Shown in pieces: positions 46,774 to 55,805 of a stretch of DNA of 64,000 nt. Origin of the DNA: Leptospira mtsangambouensis (GTDB taxonomy: Bacteria > Spirochaetota > Leptospiria > Leptospirales > Leptospiraceae); contig NZ_RQHK01000002.1 in assembly GCF_004770475.1 (NCBI RefSeq), positions 141,001-205,000 of the forward strand, given 5' to 3'. Position numbers and translations under genes: made by a program. Positions within the stretch are counted from its first letter, which is position 1, and the number at the start of each line of letters is the position of its first letter. The notes beneath the pieces are model-generated. The model was given only the letters and a program-made list of their open reading frames with translations, was not told the DNA's origin and ran no database searches.

Positions 46774-46932
46774 ACCTAAGGTATATATTTTGTTATCTCC
46801 AAACTTTATGCAGATTGTTGTTTCTTTAGGCAACTACTGCAAACTAATGAAAGGGTTTCAACTTTAGAATTGATTTGCTTTTCATTCGCTTGGTTTTATG
46901 AATACCTAAGATTCTAATTTAGTTTAAGGTAG

Positions 46933-47994
46933 TTGCTATTGTTTTCTATTGATTTGGTTCGTTTGGTTCGAAGTATTTTCGTTTTTGTGATTCTTTTTTC
47001 TTTTGTTTTTTCCTGCAAAAAAAAGGCAGATGATACTGAGGAAGATTTGGTCACAATCCTCGGGCTTGGATTATATGCTAGGTCTTGTGTGGGTCAAAAT
47101 ACATTTCCTACAAATGGTTCTGTCGGTGCTTTGACAAGATTACAGATCCAACCATCTTTAACTTCCTCTGCAATCACTTCTTATAACCAACCCCATCATG
47201 TTTACCATCCGCAATCGGGTGTTAGTCGAAAAAATATTCTTTCTGTTTTTTATCCTGGAACTGGTTCAACACCTTGTGAAATCGGAGCCATCCTACAACA
47301 AGGTGCTTCTCGCGGATACCATATCATTGGACTGAGTTACCCCAATGGAGAAGCTGTGAATAGTCTTTGTAACCTAGGTGCGGCAAGATCTGATGCTGGA
47401 TGTTTTGAAAACTTAAGGAGAGAAGTGATTACAGGTGCCGATGTTTCTCCCTATGTCTCCGTAGATGTCGCCAATTCAATCGAAGGAAGGTTGCTTAGTC
47501 TCATCCAATATTTAGTCCAAACGAGACCGGGCGAAGGTTGGGACCAATTTCTTACAGGCAATGTTGTCAATTGGTCCTTAGTGTATGTCGGGGGGCATTC
47601 GCAAGGAAGTGGACATGCTGCCTTTCATGGAAAAATTCGAACTCTGGGGCGAGTCTCTATTTACAGTGGAGTTTCTGATTATAGTTTGCAATTTGCTACT
47701 TTGCCTAGTTGGATGGGAACCACCCAAAACACACCAGCGGCATCTTATTATGGACTCATTCATGAAAATGATACGGTCGCTAATTTTAGCGGGGATACAA
47801 ACCAAGTAACAGATGCTTGGTCAAGTCAGTTTTCTATGACAGGAACTCTTACGAATACAAGTGTTGGTTCTCCATTTGGAAATAGCCATCGTTTGGTGAC
47901 AAGTGCTTGTAACGGGATGGGGACAGCCGCTTTACACAGTTGCCCTATGGTCAATGGATTCCAATCCATTTGGAATTATATTAGTTACCCGTAG
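46933..47994 (+). CDS. Alpha/beta-hydrolase-like lipoprotein
   Basis: 353 residues from a TTG at 46933 (another TTG at 46939 has better spacing from AAGG). A lipoprotein signal ends VFVILFSFVFSCKKK (Cys28). The alpha/beta-hydrolase fold is suggested by NILSVFYPGTGSTP, GYHIIGLSYPNGEAVNSL and the nucleophile elbow LVYVGGHSQGSGHAAFHGKI (Ser in GHSQG), with a later YYGLIHENDTVANF acid region and SHRLVTSACNG as the likely His. The substrate is unknown. It has its own 159-bp upstream gap and is convergent with the SDR gene. Confidence 0.82.
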   Translation: MLLFSIDLVRLVRSIFVFVILFSFVFSCKKKADDTEEDLVTILGLGLYARSCVGQNTFPTNGSVGALTRLQIQPSLTSSAITSYNQPHHVYHPQSGVSRKNILSVFYPGTGSTPCEIGAILQQGASRGYHIIGLSYPNGEAVNSLCNLGAARSDAGCFENLRREVITGADVSPYVSVDVANSIEGRLLSLIQYLVQTRPGEGWDQFLTGNVVNWSLVYVGGHSQGSGHAAFHGKIRTLGRVSIYSGVSDYSLQFATLPSWMGTTQNTPAASYYGLIHENDTVANFSGDTNQVTDAWSSQFSMTGTLTNTSVGSPFGNSHRLVTSACNGMGTAALHSCPMVNGFQSIWNYISYP

Positions 47995-48006
47995 TGTTTT
48001 CTTTGG

Positions 48007-48741
48007 TTAAAAAGGTGGAAGGCGTTTGAAAATCCATTCGGGGATCATACGAATCACCATCATAATCCATTTCCATGGCCAACGAATGTATACTAAATTT
48101 TTTTTCTTTAATCCTGCACGAACGATGAGTTCTGCGGCAACTTTAGGTTGTAAGGTGAGCCAAGGGATTAAGTTATGGCCCTCCGACATTTTTGTATAAA
48201 CTGGTCCTAATTGGATTGTTGTGATATGGACTCCCTTTGGAAACAAGAGAGTCCTAAGACCTGATAGATATGTGGTAAGTCCTGCCTTTGCGCTCCCGTA
48301 TATATAGTTCATTTGCCTACCTCGGTCTCCAGCTACAGAACTTATAGCAACAATGGTTCCTTCTTCTCTTTTCTCCATATCCAAAGAAATGATGTTTATA
48401 AGAGAAACAACCGCAGAGTAGTTTGTCTGAATGGTTCGAAGAAGTTCATTTTGATCTTCTCTTGCTTTGGTTTGATCTTCATAGTATCCGACTACGAAAA
48501 AAACAATATTTGGTTTTTGGGAAAGTCCATCATAATACTGTTGATGAGAATGAAAATTGGTAACATCCCATTCAAAAATTTCCACAGGAACCAAAAATTG
48601 AGACTTAATTTTAAATTGTGTATCAGATAACTTTTGTTTATTTCTTCCCGTTAAAGAAAGTGAATATCCTCTTTTTGCGAGAGATTCTGCTATATAAATT
48701 CCAATGTCGGATGTGGCTCCAACGACAAGTGCATTTTTCAT
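48007..48741 (-). CDS. Short-chain dehydrogenase/reductase (DprE2-like)
   Basis: 244 residues. The NAD(P) site is NALVVGATSDIGIYIAESLA and the catalytic triad is in VAISSVAGDRGRQ (Ser) and YIYGSAKAGLTTYLSGL (Tyr-x3-Lys). The pattern ISSVAGDRGR...NYIYGSAKAGL resembles the DprE2 reductase group that finishes decaprenylphosphoryl-arabinose synthesis in actinobacteria, but no DprE1 is adjacent and the substrate is not clear. The C-terminus is hydrophobic and basic (WPWKWIMMVIRMIPEWIFKR), perhaps membrane-associated. It follows the MBL gene by 52 bp. Confidence 0.88.
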   Translation of the reverse strand: MKNALVVGATSDIGIYIAESLAKRGYSLSLTGRNKQKLSDTQFKIKSQFLVPVEIFEWDVTNFHSHQQYYDGLSQKPNIVFFVVGYYEDQTKAREDQNELLRTIQTNYSAVVSLINIISLDMEKREEGTIVAISSVAGDRGRQMNYIYGSAKAGLTTYLSGLRTLLFPKGVHITTIQLGPVYTKMSEGHNLIPWLTLQPKVAAELIVRAGLKKKNLVYIRWPWKWIMMVIRMIPEWIFKRLPPF

Positions 48742-48793
48742 TTTTTAACCGAATCCAAATTGATCTGACTATATTTGGTGGCTAGATTTTTTT

Positions 48794-49825
48794 TCATTGA
48801 AAATTCCACCAACCATCCACACTGCCAGATCCTGTGAATTCAAAACTTTCTCCAATTTTTGGCACTTGTAAATTTAGTTTTATATTTTGGGAAGCAGCAA
48901 GCACTCGTTTGATAGGATCATTCCAAGGATGCAGAGACAAAATAAATTTTCCCCAATGCACTGGAACAAAGGATTTTGCACCAATATTAGCTGCAGCCAT
49001 AGCTGTTTCTTCTGGGCGCATATGAATGGAAGGCCAGTCGTCACCATATTGCCCGCATTCTAAAAAAGCCAAATCAAATGGTCCGTATTTTTTGCCAATG
49101 GATTCAAACACCGATCCGTATCCTGAATCTCCACCAATAAAAACTTTATACTCTCCAAGTTTCAAAACATAAGAACACCAAAGGCTTTTGTTTCTTAGTA
49201 CACTTCGTCCAGAAAAATGTCGTGTTGGAGTGGCTGTGATTGTAATAATGGGATCAATTTCTTTTGTTTCAAACCAATCCAATTCAATGATTTTTGAGAG
49301 AGGTACTCCCCAAGACAATAAATGTGCAGAGACACCTAATGGAACGATGATTTTTTTTGTCCTCGGATGTATTTTTAGCATTGTTTCATAATCAAGATGG
49401 TCGTAATGATCATGAGTAATGATCAGAATGTCTAAATCTGGCATATCTTCAGGAAGGTAAATATCAGTTCCTTCAAACGATTGAACTGCAAAAGGCACAG
49501 GAGATGCATAACCGGAAAAAACAGGATCCACTAATATTTTTTTTCCTTCTGCCAGAAGAAGATAAGAAGAATGCCCGAACCAAATGTATTGTGCTTTGTT
49601 TGCATCTAATTCTTTTAAATTGATTTTAGTAGAGGGAATGGGGGAAGAAGGCCGAATGGAATTTGGTTTTTGCCAATATTTGATAGCCATTTTCCAGTAA
49701 GAACTGTTAGGTGCTAACATTTCTGTATGTTCAATGTTTTGAAAACTTCCAGATTGGAAATGTTCAGACTGAGAAATCCGTTTGAGAATATCACCGTGAG
49801 GGAGTTTGCCGAGAGTTGTTGCCAA
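48794..49825 (-). CDS. MBL-fold metallohydrolase (NAPE-PLD/UlaG-like)
   Basis: 343 residues. The metallo-beta-lactamase fold is shown by IWFGHSSYLLLAEGKKILVD (first strands), the metal motif ILIITHDHYDHLDYETMLKI, ITATPTRHFSGR (His), VFIGGDSGYG (Asp) and SFVPVHWGKFILSLHPW (His). This set, with GHSS and HDHYDHLD, is that of the N-acyl-phosphatidylethanolamine phospholipase D-like group, so a phospholipid or lactone substrate is likely. It starts 10 bp after the hybrid kinase stop and is followed by the SDR gene. Confidence 0.9.
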   Translation of the reverse strand: MATTLGKLPHGDILKRISQSEHFQSGSFQNIEHTEMLAPNSSYWKMAIKYWQKPNSIRPSSPIPSTKINLKELDANKAQYIWFGHSSYLLLAEGKKILVDPVFSGYASPVPFAVQSFEGTDIYLPEDMPDLDILIITHDHYDHLDYETMLKIHPRTKKIIVPLGVSAHLLSWGVPLSKIIELDWFETKEIDPIITITATPTRHFSGRSVLRNKSLWCSYVLKLGEYKVFIGGDSGYGSVFESIGKKYGPFDLAFLECGQYGDDWPSIHMRPEETAMAAANIGAKSFVPVHWGKFILSLHPWNDPIKRVLAASQNIKLNLQVPKIGESFEFTGSGSVDGWWNFQ

Positions 49826-49835
49826 AATATCGTCC

Positions 49836-52259
49836 TTAATGATTGGACGGTGCTAAATCCTTTTTTGCCCATTTTCGTATCATAAAATCGAGATCGTGTA
49901 AAAGAAGCGGTTTTGTCATAAAATCATCCATACCAGCCGAAAGGCATCGTTGTTTTTCTTCTTCTAACACATTGGCTGTGAGGGCGATGATCACAGGTTG
50001 TTTGGATATGGTTTTGGATTGGCGAATGCACTTGGTGACAGTGATTCCATCCATATCGGGCATTTGGACATCCATAAATACTAGATCTGGTTGTTCAGAA
50101 CGTATCATATCCAAGGTTTTTTCTCCGTTATCTGCTTGTAAGGCGGTAAATCCAAGTTTTTTCAAAAACAGATCCGAAACTTTTTGATTGATAGGGTCAT
50201 CATCTGCGATCAAAATTTTTATGGGATATTTTTCAGCGAGTTTGGAATCCCATTCGGTTTTTGTCAGTATCTCCCCTTGGTTTATGGATGATTCGGTTCG
50301 AAAGGAGTCGGAGGGAATTTGTGAATCAAATTGGAAAAAAAAGTTGGAACCCCGTCCGTATACACTTTGTACGGAAATAGAGCCACCCAACTCTTCTATT
50401 AATTTTTTTGTGATGGCAAGTCCAAGCCCAGTGCCGACTGTTTTTTCTGTCAGATGGGAATGGATTTGGGAAAACGGTTGGAATAAAATTCCCATTCGAT
50501 CTTCCGGAATTCCAATTCCCGTATCTTTTACCGAGATTGCCAATCGAACTTTTCCATCTAACAAAGGTATAAATTCTACAGTAACTGTGATGGTTCCTTT
50601 CTCTGTAAACTTAACTGCATTGCTTAGAAGATTGGTTAGAATTTGTGCAAATCGTCTTTGATCAGTCATTAGGAAATTTGGCGGAGTGTTCAAAAGTTCT
50701 AATGAGATGAGGAGGCGATTTGGATCTGATTGGGATTTAAAAAGATTGATACAATCGTTTAGAAATTTTGGTAAAGGAACAGGTTCAAGGTGTAACTCAA
50801 ATTGCCCCGATTCTAATTTTGTTAAATCTAAAATATCGTTCACAAGTAATAATAGATTGTCTCCGCTGAACTGAATTAGATTTAAATATTCTTTTTGTTC
50901 TTCGGTTAGGTCCGTTTGTTGCAGAATTTGAGTCATACCCAAAATCCCGTTCATGGGAGTTCTGATTTCGTGACTCATAGTAGATAAAAATGATGTTTTG
51001 AAATTTACTTTTGCTTCGGCATTTTCTTTTTCTTGTTTTAGCCTTTCTTTGTTTTTGAAATTTTCAATCATCCGATCAGCAATAAATAGGGCTTGGGATA
51101 AACCAAATACTAAAAATCCGTATTGCGCGAGATAGGCGGTCCCTTTTTTGGCAAATTCCGTAAGTATATCGAGAGAGAATAGTGCCATTGTTGCAATGAC
51201 AGAAAAAAGAAAAAATTTACTTCCCGGTTTTTTTAAAATCACACCATCGACGATAGGATATAGTATTCCAAATAAAGTGAATAAGGAAAGAATGAGATGA
51301 ATGCCGAGAAATTTTGAAAATGTTAATATATCAAGTGGCAACGCAAAAAATAACAAAGAAGCAATGATGAAGTTTGCCCGATACACAAAACGATATTCTT
51401 TTGCGTTATAAATTTCCTTTACATACAAAACAAATGAAATATAGAGCAAAACAAAACTAATCCCATTGAATTTTACAATCGTTTCATAAAAACCAATAGG
51501 AAGATAGTTATAGATGAAACGAGTTTCACCAGTGGTAAACAATCGTATCGCAGCAATAAAACAGACAGCGGCGAAAAAAACATGGGTTTTTTCATCTCTC
51601 CAAAATAGATACAAAATCAAATGGAAAAATGCTAACGTAAATAGTGATGCTAATACAAAGACATCACGTGTAATCGCTTCTAAAAAGGATCGATTGATTC
51701 CAGAATGTGAACCTAGGTGATAAGGTGTTGCAATACCGCAGATATGATAATGAAAACAGGAAATTCTAACGACTAAATTGATTTGGTTGTTTAATGAATT
51801 GGGCAGAGCAACTGTTTGAATGTTTAAGTGAGGAACTTCATTGGCATAGTTTTCTCCAATGATTCCTGATTGGTAAATGGTTTCCCCATCCACTGCTATT
51901 TCAAAGGCATTGCGAGTAACTCCATTTTGAAGATAAAGATTTTTTGTGTTTTCTGCAACCAGGATCTTTAAACTGAGGGTCGCAAATCCGGCTGGGTATT
52001 TTTCCCCATTGTGATTGGTCCAGTGACCTGGTACATTTGTAAACTCGTTTGAAGATAGGTCTTCGTTTGGGTTCCAGTTTTGCCAATGAATTTTCCACTC
52101 ACCATTGAGGGGCACATTTCCCATGGTTTCAAAGTTCCATTGTCTTAAATCTAAAACGGCATTTTGGGCAACTGGTACACTAACATCCTGACCTACGCCA
52201 CAGTGGCTAAACGATGTGGTCAAAAATATCAACAGGAAGATTGGTTTTGTGATCTTCAT
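49836..52259 (-). CDS. 7TMR-DISM hybrid histidine kinase with receiver domain
   Basis: 807 residues from the ATG at 52259 (GAAGG just before it; the frame is open to a TTG at 52292). A lipoprotein-like signal (ITKPIFLLIFLTTSFSHCG, Cys20) is followed by a 7TMR-DISMED2-type beta domain (about 35-170: GNVPLNGEWKIHWQNW), seven membrane segments (about 190-400), HisKA with the phospho-His in FLSTMSHEIRTPMNGILGMT (about 430), HATPase with LTNLLSNAVKFTEKG, VKDTGIGIP and VGTGLGLAITKKL, and a C-terminal receiver ILIADDDPINQ with phospho-Asp in DLVFMDVQMPDMDGIT. It lies downstream of the ECF41 operon. Confidence 0.94.
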   Translation of the reverse strand: MKITKPIFLLIFLTTSFSHCGVGQDVSVPVAQNAVLDLRQWNFETMGNVPLNGEWKIHWQNWNPNEDLSSNEFTNVPGHWTNHNGEKYPAGFATLSLKILVAENTKNLYLQNGVTRNAFEIAVDGETIYQSGIIGENYANEVPHLNIQTVALPNSLNNQINLVVRISCFHYHICGIATPYHLGSHSGINRSFLEAITRDVFVLASLFTLAFFHLILYLFWRDEKTHVFFAAVCFIAAIRLFTTGETRFIYNYLPIGFYETIVKFNGISFVLLYISFVLYVKEIYNAKEYRFVYRANFIIASLLFFALPLDILTFSKFLGIHLILSLFTLFGILYPIVDGVILKKPGSKFFLFSVIATMALFSLDILTEFAKKGTAYLAQYGFLVFGLSQALFIADRMIENFKNKERLKQEKENAEAKVNFKTSFLSTMSHEIRTPMNGILGMTQILQQTDLTEEQKEYLNLIQFSGDNLLLLVNDILDLTKLESGQFELHLEPVPLPKFLNDCINLFKSQSDPNRLLISLELLNTPPNFLMTDQRRFAQILTNLLSNAVKFTEKGTITVTVEFIPLLDGKVRLAISVKDTGIGIPEDRMGILFQPFSQIHSHLTEKTVGTGLGLAITKKLIEELGGSISVQSVYGRGSNFFFQFDSQIPSDSFRTESSINQGEILTKTEWDSKLAEKYPIKILIADDDPINQKVSDLFLKKLGFTALQADNGEKTLDMIRSEQPDLVFMDVQMPDMDGITVTKCIRQSKTISKQPVIIALTANVLEEEKQRCLSAGMDDFMTKPLLLHDLDFMIRKWAKKDLAPSNH

Positions 52260-52301
52260 TGCCTTCAACTGATTGGACGAAAGAAAACACAAAAAACTGC
52301 A

Positions 52302-53240
52302 TCAATTACGGATGAGGTACCACCGCCTTACGTTGAAAAGAACCCAGGTTATCCAGCTTGGTTTCCGTAGATATCCCAGTTTAATTAGATTTTCTTTGTT
52401 TTGAAAGCCCTTTAGTTTATCAGGATTTACTAAATTGAAGATGGTGTCGATTTGGTTGTTTTGGATTGTAAAAATTTGAACAAAACTTGGAACTTCGTTC
52501 GAATATCCCACAAGTGCTGGTGAACCGTTGGCATAACCAAAATAGATTTCTGTTGATTTTGCTTTTTTCTCTGTCGTTTTTTTTAATAATGTAACAACTC
52601 TTTGGATTCCTGGAATTGGAATTCTTGCAGCATGAACTTTGCCACCTCCATCCGCATAGGCAATGACATCTTCAGATAAAAGTTTGGTGAGCGATTGAGT
52701 GTCCTGATGATAACATGCAAAACTAAATTCGATTAAAAGTTTAGAATGAAGATTTGGGTCAGGTTCAAATTTCTTTTTTCTGGATTGAATTGCCACACGG
52801 GCTCGGCTAAAGATTTGCCTACAATTATCAGGAGATTTTCCGATTATTTCTGCGATTTCTTCATAAGAAAAATCGAATAACTCTCGTAATATGAATACTG
52901 CTCTTTCTTTTGGATTGAGTGTTTCGAGAATCACGAGAAATGCAAAGTTGATTCTTTCATCATCCATTGATTCAGCAGTTTCTGGAATTGGTTCTGGCAA
53001 AAAAGGTCCAATGTAGGTTTCTTTTTTTCTAGAAGCCTTTTTCAAAAGATCAAATGCAAGTCTTGCAGTTATACTTCCCAAATAGGATTTTTCATTTTGA
53101 ATATCTTCTTTTTTTGCGGAGAGCCATCTAAGATAACTCTCCTGTACAATGTCTTCTGCATCCGCATAACTTCCTGTAATCCGATATGCAATGGAAAAAA
53201 GATAGTGTTTCCATTTTAAAAATATTTGAATTTCATTCAT
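52302..53240 (-). CDS. ECF41-type RNA polymerase sigma factor
   Basis: 312 residues. Sigma-2 (about 8-72: YLFSIAYRITGSYADAEDIV) and sigma-4 (about 100-155: LNPKERAVFILRELFDFSYE) are joined to a SnoaL-like C-terminal domain. The three hallmark motifs of group ECF41 are present: FLPEP (80-84) in the linker, DGGGK (197-201) and NPDKL (272-276), followed by a 36-residue tail. In this group the C-terminal domain acts in place of a separate anti-sigma factor. The gene starts 4 bp after the flavoprotein gene in the same operon. The signal is unknown. Confidence 0.93.
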   Translation of the reverse strand: MNEIQIFLKWKHYLFSIAYRITGSYADAEDIVQESYLRWLSAKKEDIQNEKSYLGSITARLAFDLLKKASRKKETYIGPFLPEPIPETAESMDDERINFAFLVILETLNPKERAVFILRELFDFSYEEIAEIIGKSPDNCRQIFSRARVAIQSRKKKFEPDPNLHSKLLIEFSFACYHQDTQSLTKLLSEDVIAYADGGGKVHAARIPIPGIQRVVTLLKKTTEKKAKSTEIYFGYANGSPALVGYSNEVPSFVQIFTIQNNQIDTIFNLVNPDKLKGFQNKENLIKLGYLRKPSWITWVLFNVRRWYLIRN

Positions 53241-53244
53241 GGAA

Positions 53245-54417
53245 TTAAACTCCGATTGGGACTGGGTTCTTCTGTAATTTATTTTCCATCTGGATCGGAT
53301 TTCCTTTCGGCCAAAAATAGAATCGAAACGGAAGGAGTTTTTCCATCTTCAAAGAAAAGATTGTAAAACGGTTTACCATTTCTTTGATACGAGCTCCCCA
53401 TTTTCCTTTAATGATTTTCTCTTTCGGTTTATCATCTTTGTCTGTAAATTGAATGAGCCCTTCATTTCTACCCAAAGATATACACCTTCCAAAAAACTGA
53501 AATAAAAAAGGAGAAATGTTTTTTCCTTGTATGAGATCTGCGAGGTGATCTGCAATATAAGCTCCCATCGGTAAAGCTGTCACACAACCCATTCTTAAAT
53601 AAGAGTTTTCTAAATAAGCTAAATCACCTGCAACAAAAACTTCTGGATGTCCAACAGTCCTTAGGAATGGATCCACATACACTTGGTTTCTCTCATTCGT
53701 TGAGAAACCTGCTTGTTTGGGAAGGGGAGAACAATGAAACCCGCAACAATTAAAAAGAACGTCAAACGAAAGTTTGGTTTGGTTTTGAAAGATGATTTCT
53801 TTTTCCGAGATTGTTTCGATCTTTATGTTATCTAAAATTTGGATTTGGTTCTGGAACATATAGGATTGTAAATAATCTTTTGCTTTTTTGGAAAAGGAAG
53901 TTCCCCATTCATTTCGATCAACAATTGTTACAGAAGAATGCGGGTGGTAGTGTTTCCATTCTGTGGCCATTTCAATTCCGGTCAGTCCCCCTCCAATGAT
54001 ACAAAGATTTTGAATTTCTTTTTGTTTTGAATCTTTCAAAAACTTGGAAACGGCTTCTTGGGATTGAATGGAATTTTCAAAGTTGGATTTTTTTTGGATT
54101 CCAGTGCTACCGAGACAAAGAATCAGATAATCATAGAAGAGTGGTTCAGATCTTCCTTCAAGTGAAACCGATTTTTCATTTGGTAAAATATTGGTAATTT
54201 TTGCCTGTAAAAATTTAACTCGTGTTCGGAGTAGATCTTTGATTTGGTAGTTTTTTCTTTTTTCCTGAACAGTGGTTTCATGGTTTCGAATTCTTTCTTG
54301 GAAGAAATTAGATTCGGAAATTAAAATAATTTCCACCTCGTCCAATTGTTTTTCTAAGCGATTTGCAGCCATAATTCCTGCATAACCAGCTCCTAATATG
54401 ATAATTTTTGGTTTCAT
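53245..54417 (-). CDS. NDH-2-like NAD(P)/FAD-dependent oxidoreductase
   Basis: 390 residues. The FAD motif is KIIILGAGYAGIMAANRLEK, the NAD(P) motif CIIGGGLTGIEMATEWK (about residue 138) and the FAD-binding PEVFVAGDLAYLENS. LMGCVTALPMGAYIADHLAD type helices and a C-terminal amphipathic region (IKEMVNRFTIFSLKMEKLLP) suggest a membrane-associated NADH:quinone oxidoreductase or related redox enzyme. It is first in the operon with the ECF41 sigma gene, matching the usual pairing of ECF41 factors with oxidoreductases, and has the ECF41-type promoter 19 nt before its ATG (GAGG, 7-nt spacing). Confidence 0.88.
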   Translation of the reverse strand: MKPKIIILGAGYAGIMAANRLEKQLDEVEIILISESNFFQERIRNHETTVQEKRKNYQIKDLLRTRVKFLQAKITNILPNEKSVSLEGRSEPLFYDYLILCLGSTGIQKKSNFENSIQSQEAVSKFLKDSKQKEIQNLCIIGGGLTGIEMATEWKHYHPHSSVTIVDRNEWGTSFSKKAKDYLQSYMFQNQIQILDNIKIETISEKEIIFQNQTKLSFDVLFNCCGFHCSPLPKQAGFSTNERNQVYVDPFLRTVGHPEVFVAGDLAYLENSYLRMGCVTALPMGAYIADHLADLIQGKNISPFLFQFFGRCISLGRNEGLIQFTDKDDKPKEKIIKGKWGARIKEMVNRFTIFSLKMEKLLPFRFYFWPKGNPIQMENKLQKNPVPIGV

Positions 54418-54436
54418 CTTTATACCTCATTACCAA

Positions 54437-54464
54437 GACGAAAACCCCCTCAGGTTTTGTGACA
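54437..54464 (-). promoter_or_regulatory. ECF41-type promoter
   Basis: On the minus strand TGTCACA (54464-54458) is followed after 17 nt by CGTC (54440-54437). These are the -35 and -10 elements I recall for ECF41-dependent promoters. The start would be near 54431, giving a leader of about 14 nt that still holds the GAGG ribosome site of the flavoprotein gene. Confidence 0.75.
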
Positions 54465-54519
54465 GAGTTTGCAAAAAATTTCGGCTTGATTTAACACTTG
54501 ATAAAATGAAAGATCACAA

Positions 54520-55773
54520 ATGCAGAAAATGAATTGGAAATCTTATCTTGCCTACTGTGGAATGGTTTTCCTTTTCCCAATTTTACCGGTTCATGCAGAA
54601 GGGTTTGAGCGTGGAAAATTAATTTTCTATGGGAATGGCGCTTTTGGGATCGGCGAAAATTCGGGGACTTTGGAAAAAAATGTAGAAAAGACAAATTTTC
54701 CGAATTTTCTTGCACTAAACTCTCCTTATGCGGACAATCTCTCCGCTTATATGAATTATTATACCATCAATATGGTGAACCAACAGAGAACTGAACTTTC
54801 TAGCCATTTCGGTGAATTGGGATTCGAATATGGATTGTTTCGTTATTTTGGAATTGGTTTATCCGTTTCTGACCAAGTGATCCGGGCTTCTAACTTTCGG
54901 TCCGTAGACGAAAGACAGATTATTCTATATGCGTTAACTGCTACAAACTATTCTACTCTCCTCAGTCGACTAAACCAAGGAGATACTTATGACTTAGCTG
55001 TTCAAAAAAAAAGAGACGTCTTCCATTCGACTTCAGGTGATTTGAATCTTTTTTTTCACTTACAACCAAATGATCAGATGGATCCATATATTCGAGTTGG
55101 AGGTGGTGCGGGATACGAACGATTGTTCGGTGGCGGTACGAATCGTGTATTCGGAGCTGTCGGTTTTAGGTATCATTTCGACAGTCATTTTTTTGTGAAT
55201 GCTGAATTAGAACATTCCAATGTTTATATAGTGAATTATAGTGCACCCAGTTCTGGTCATAGGAACAAGGGAAATTTTGAAGAAACATATTACAAAATAG
55301 GATTGGGTGTCAGTTTTCCCGCGTTAGGTGATGATAAACCGGAGATAGAAACCAAACCTAACTCAGTCATAGATACCGCAGGTTCGGAAATTCCAACCCA
55401 ATCCAAAGAACCGGTTTTAGAAAATAAACTGGAGAGATTTGTATTTCTTGCAAGTGAGATATTTGATCTACCCACAAGCCGTATTCACTTAGAGGGGAGA
55501 GCTCGTTTAGATGCCATTGCTCGCAGTTTAGTAAATGAGTATAAGGATTATGATGTTCTCGTGATTACGTATACTAGCCCCTTTCGGGATGATTTACCAG
55601 GAAATTATGAAAATTACGACCTTGGTTTTGAACGTTCCCAAGCAATCTCTAGGATTTTAAGAGATAAGGGAGTAAGTCCACAGCGGATCATCAATTCCAC
55701 TCAGGGTTCCTCTCTTTATACAGTAGAATCAAAAGAAAAGGTAGTGATTGAGCTTCGAAAAAAAGTAAAATAA
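54520..55773 (+). CDS. OmpA-family outer-membrane protein
   Basis: 417 residues. Signal peptide (SYLAYCGMVFLFPILPVHAE). Residues about 30-275 alternate aromatic beta strands (GKLIFYGNGAFGIGEN; YIRVGGGAGYERLFGGGTNR; VFGAVGFRYHFDSHFFVNAE), as in a small outer-membrane barrel. After a Glu/Pro linker the C-terminal domain (about 320-415) is OmpA-like: SRIHLEGRARLDAIARSLVN, VLVITYTSPFRDDLPGNYEN, LGFERSQAISRILRDKGVSP. It probably ties the outer membrane to peptidoglycan, although the key Asp/Arg ligands of classic OmpA (TD...N..LSxxR) are altered to TSPF...N...GFERSQ, so binding is uncertain. Confidence 0.82.
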   Translation: MQKMNWKSYLAYCGMVFLFPILPVHAEGFERGKLIFYGNGAFGIGENSGTLEKNVEKTNFPNFLALNSPYADNLSAYMNYYTINMVNQQRTELSSHFGELGFEYGLFRYFGIGLSVSDQVIRASNFRSVDERQIILYALTATNYSTLLSRLNQGDTYDLAVQKKRDVFHSTSGDLNLFFHLQPNDQMDPYIRVGGGAGYERLFGGGTNRVFGAVGFRYHFDSHFFVNAELEHSNVYIVNYSAPSSGHRNKGNFEETYYKIGLGVSFPALGDDKPEIETKPNSVIDTAGSEIPTQSKEPVLENKLERFVFLASEIFDLPTSRIHLEGRARLDAIARSLVNEYKDYDVLVITYTSPFRDDLPGNYENYDLGFERSQAISRILRDKGVSPQRIINSTQGSSLYTVESKEKVVIELRKKVK

Positions 55774-55805
55774 TACCTTCGAAACCCAATCGTATTTTTG
55801 ATTGA

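Noticed and set aside
50188..50661. 157-residue plus-strand frame opposite the hybrid kinase
   Set aside because: Antisense to the conserved HATPase/receiver part.
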